A program made the position numbers and the translations under genes. Below are positions 62,283 through 64,000 of a DNA stretch of 64,000 bases, piece by piece (the stretch's first letter is position 1; each line of letters opens with the position of its first letter). The stretch covers positions 372,001-436,000 of the forward strand of contig NZ_SPJX01000187.1 of the NCBI RefSeq assembly GCF_004458765.1. Direction: 5' to 3'. Under the pieces are notes generated by a model that was given only the letters and a program-made list of their open reading frames with translations, was not told the origin of the DNA and searched no databases. Origin of the DNA: Microvirga pakistanensis (GTDB lineage: Bacteria; Pseudomonadota; Alphaproteobacteria; Rhizobiales; Beijerinckiaceae).

Positions 62283-62342
62283 ATTCAACCATTCGGTTGA
62301 CTATCTGATGCTTCGCGCATATATTCAACCTCATGGTTGAAT
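62283..62342. promoter_or_regulatory. Two ArsR-type operators, one over the start codon
   Basis: ATTCAACC-TCAT-GGTTGAAT (62323-62342) is a perfect 8+8 dyad; its centre holds the ATG at 62333, so GTTGAA also codes Val-Glu. A second copy, ATTCAACC-ATTC-GGTTGA (62283-62300), lies 40 bases upstream. Position suggests autorepression by the ArsR-like protein. Confidence 0.75.
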
Positions 62343-62698
62343 TACATGCATCCCGGTTGGACACAGTCTTTCATGCACTCGGCGACGCGACGAGGCGGCG
62401 CATGCTCCGCGAATTGGCCAACGGAGAGCGGACTGTCAGCCAGCTTGCAGAGCCTTTTTCGATTTCGCTCGCGGCGGCCTCGAAGCACATCAAGGCGTTG
62501 GAGAATGCCGGACTGATCCGCCGCGAGGTGCGAGGACGGACCCATCTATGCCGCCTCGACCCTGGACCGCTCGCCGATGCCCATGAGTGGCTGCGCTTTT
62601 ACGAACGTTTCTGGACCGATCGTCTGGACGCGCTGGAGAGGCTTCTCCTCGAAGAGGAGGCCGCCAAAGACCCAACCTCAACAGGAGAGAGCCAATGA
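62333..62698 (+). CDS. ArsR-family transcriptional regulator
   Basis: 121 aa. The winged helix is LDTVFHALGDATRRRMLREL with GERTVSQLAEPFSISLAAAS and KHIKALENAGLIRREVRGRT. The metal-binding cysteine pair of ArsR/SmtB is absent; this is the SdpR-like type that pairs with AHSA1 proteins. Its stop overlaps the ATG of the following AHSA1-type gene (ATGA), the usual arrangement. Two inverted repeats at and before its start are probable operators. Confidence 0.9.
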   Translation: MVELHASRLDTVFHALGDATRRRMLRELANGERTVSQLAEPFSISLAAASKHIKALENAGLIRREVRGRTHLCRLDPGPLADAHEWLRFYERFWTDRLDALERLLLEEEAAKDPTSTGESQ

Positions 62699-63228
62699 CC
62701 GATCTTGCGAGCCTCGATTCTTATGGCGTGCTGGCCGAGCCTGCCACGTTGACGATCCAACGCCTGCTGCCTGGCCCGGTGGAGCGTATCTGGGCCTATC
62801 TCACGGAAAGCGAATTGCGCCGGAAATGGCTGGCGTCGGGACATATGGACATGAAGGTCGGGGCACCTTTCGAATTGGTGTGGCGAAACGGAGAGCTGAC
62901 CGATCCGCCTGAGCCACGTCCTCCGGGCTTCCCCGAGGAGCATCGGATGCAGAGCCAGATCACGGAGCTCGATCCGCCTTACAAGCTCGCCATCGCTTGG
63001 GGGAACACAGGCGGCGTTTCCTTCGAGTTGGAGCCGCAGGGTGAAAAGGTTCTTCTCACCGTGATCCACCGACGCCTGCCTGATCGTGGAACCATGCTGA
63101 ATGTCAGCGCCGGGTGGCATATGCATCTCGACGTCCTGGCGACGATCGCAGCGGGCCAGCAGCCAAAATCGTTCTGGAAGGGCTGGGAGCGCCTGAAGGG
63201 GGAATATGACCGGCGGATCCCGGCCTGA
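62695..63228 (+). CDS. SRPBCC/AHSA1-family protein
   Basis: 177 aa from ATG 62695. The START-like fold opens with ATLTIQRLLPGPVERIWAYL and has RKWLASGHMDMKVGAPFELV, ITELDPPYKLAIAWGNTGGV and a final helix AGWHMHLDVLATIAAGQQPK. These proteins bind hydrophobic ligands in the cytoplasm; the ligand is unknown. It is translationally coupled to the ArsR gene and is therefore its likely target. Confidence 0.88.
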   Translation: MTDLASLDSYGVLAEPATLTIQRLLPGPVERIWAYLTESELRRKWLASGHMDMKVGAPFELVWRNGELTDPPEPRPPGFPEEHRMQSQITELDPPYKLAIAWGNTGGVSFELEPQGEKVLLTVIHRRLPDRGTMLNVSAGWHMHLDVLATIAAGQQPKSFWKGWERLKGEYDRRIPA

Positions 63229-63283
63229 GAGACCGGCAAGGGTGCAGGCGAACTGCTCAGGACAAGAGCTCTTACAGACCAGC

Positions 63284-63317
63284 TTGGCACTTGGTTCCTC
63301 CAAGTGCCAAAATTTTT
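63284..63317 (+). terminator. Hairpin before groES: terminator, with CIRCE-like dyad
   Basis: TTGGCACTTGG-TTCCT-CCAAGTGCCAA is a perfect 11-bp stem followed by AATTTTTT. It fits a terminator for the ArsR-AHSA1 operon. The outer arms also fit TTGGCACTT-N9-AAGTGCCAA, close to the HrcA site CIRCE (TTAGCACTC-N9-GAGTGCTAA). Confidence 0.7.
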
Positions 63318-63332
63318 TACATCCCCCTCTTG

Positions 63333-63369
63333 AACCGTAAAGCTTGTTCAACCAAATTTCCGACCGCGG
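63333..63369 (+). promoter_or_regulatory. Possible heat-shock (RpoH) promoter of groES
   Basis: CTTGAA, 17 bases and CCAAATTT near 63329-63359 resemble the alphaproteobacterial sigma-32 promoter. The match is partial and no start of transcription is known. Confidence 0.35.
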
Positions 63370-63428
63370 AGGCCCGGAGAGGCTCCGCTTGTGGCAGTTA
63401 ACGCACTGAAACCATTGGAGGAAGCTTC

Positions 63429-63743
63429 ATGAAGTTCCGTCCTTTGCATGACCGTATCGTGGTCAAGCGGATCGATGCGGAAGAGAAGACGGCGGGTGGC
63501 ATCATCATCCCCGATACCGCCAAGGAAAAGCCTCAGCAGGGCGAGGTCATCGCCGTCGGGCCCGGTGCCCGCAACGAGGCGGGACAGCTCGTCGCTCTCG
63601 ACGTGAAGGTCGGCGACCGCGTGCTGTTCGGCAAGTGGTCCGGCACGGAAGTGAAGATCGATGGCGAGGATCTCCTTATCATGAAGGAGAGCGACATCAT
63701 GGGCGTGCTGGACGAGACCGTCGCCCAGAAGAAGGCCGCATAA
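63429..63743 (+). CDS. groES: Co-chaperonin GroES
   Basis: 104 aa, GGAGG before the ATG. It begins [20 protein letters not shown] and has the mobile loop [40 protein letters not shown] and [19 protein letters not shown]. The heptamer caps GroEL in the cytoplasm. groEL follows 49 bases later in the same operon. Confidence 0.96.
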   Translation: MKFRPLHDRIVVKRIDAEEKTAGGIIIPDTAKEKPQQGEVIAVGPGARNEAGQLVALDVKVGDRVLFGKWSGTEVKIDGEDLLIMKESDIMGVLDETVAQKKAA

Positions 63744-63786
63744 GGCCAGGCATTCAGAGTCACATATCGTTACGTCCAAGGAGTGA

Positions 63787-64000
<214 letters not shown>

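Overview
The window is high-GC alphaproteobacterial DNA. Rhizobiales/Hyphomicrobiales of the Methylobacteriaceae type (Microvirga- or Methylobacterium-like) fit best. This is inferred from protein style, codon use, the groES-groEL, cspA and rpsU sequences and the ornithine cyclodeaminase/arginase gene set; no species is claimed.

Region 1 (1-4.2 kb) is accessory: a pentapeptide-repeat protein cut by the left edge, an APH(6)-type aminoglycoside phosphotransferase, two small unknown proteins, a secreted unknown protein, and 0.7 kb without a gene.

Region 2 (4.2-34.1 kb) is a large Wzx/Wzy-type exopolysaccharide locus. Sixteen minus-strand genes run head to tail from a polysaccharide deacetylase (28.7 kb) to a methyltransferase (8.2 kb). 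They encode a fused double GT4 glycosyltransferase, an outer-membrane export protein, a degenerate chain-length ATPase, a Wzz protein, a GT2 transferase, four FemAB/GNAT-like acyltransferases, a Wzx flippase, a DegT-type aminotransferase, an AsnB-like amide synthetase without its glutaminase cysteine, a Wzy/ligase-like protein and a polysaccharide lyase-like protein. The combination suggests a polymer decorated with amino acids, amides or acyl groups. Further downstream are a secreted beta-helix/RTX protein and a second Wzz protein. Upstream, two inverted remnants of one insertion sequence bracket a second lyase-like gene and a GT4 gene. The initiating sugar-phosphate transferase follows on the plus strand.

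Region 3 (34.2-50.2 kb) is mostly housekeeping: galE, a DoxX protein, a LolA-like protein with a long Pro/Ala-rich linker, purC, a hydrolase, an L,D-transpeptidase lipoprotein, a dual-specificity phosphatase, a frameshifted glyoxalase-fold gene, copA-cueR with a clear CueR promoter, an endonuclease/phosphatase-family protein, a lipopolysaccharide-type GT2, a RidA protein, tRNA-Ser(GCU), cspA and rpsU.

Region 4 (50.4-57.6 kb) is an amino-acid uptake and catabolism block: an RpiR regulator, a binding protein and two permeases without an ATPase, and an FAD oxidoreductase. These converge on an arginase-ornithine cyclodeaminase operon with a divergent Lrp/AsnC regulator. The set resembles opine or basic amino acid catabolism.

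Region 5 (57.6-64 kb) has two small unknown genes, a Crp-like regulator, an amidase, trhO-slyX, an ArsR regulator with operators over its own start codon, an AHSA1-type protein, groES and the start of groEL.
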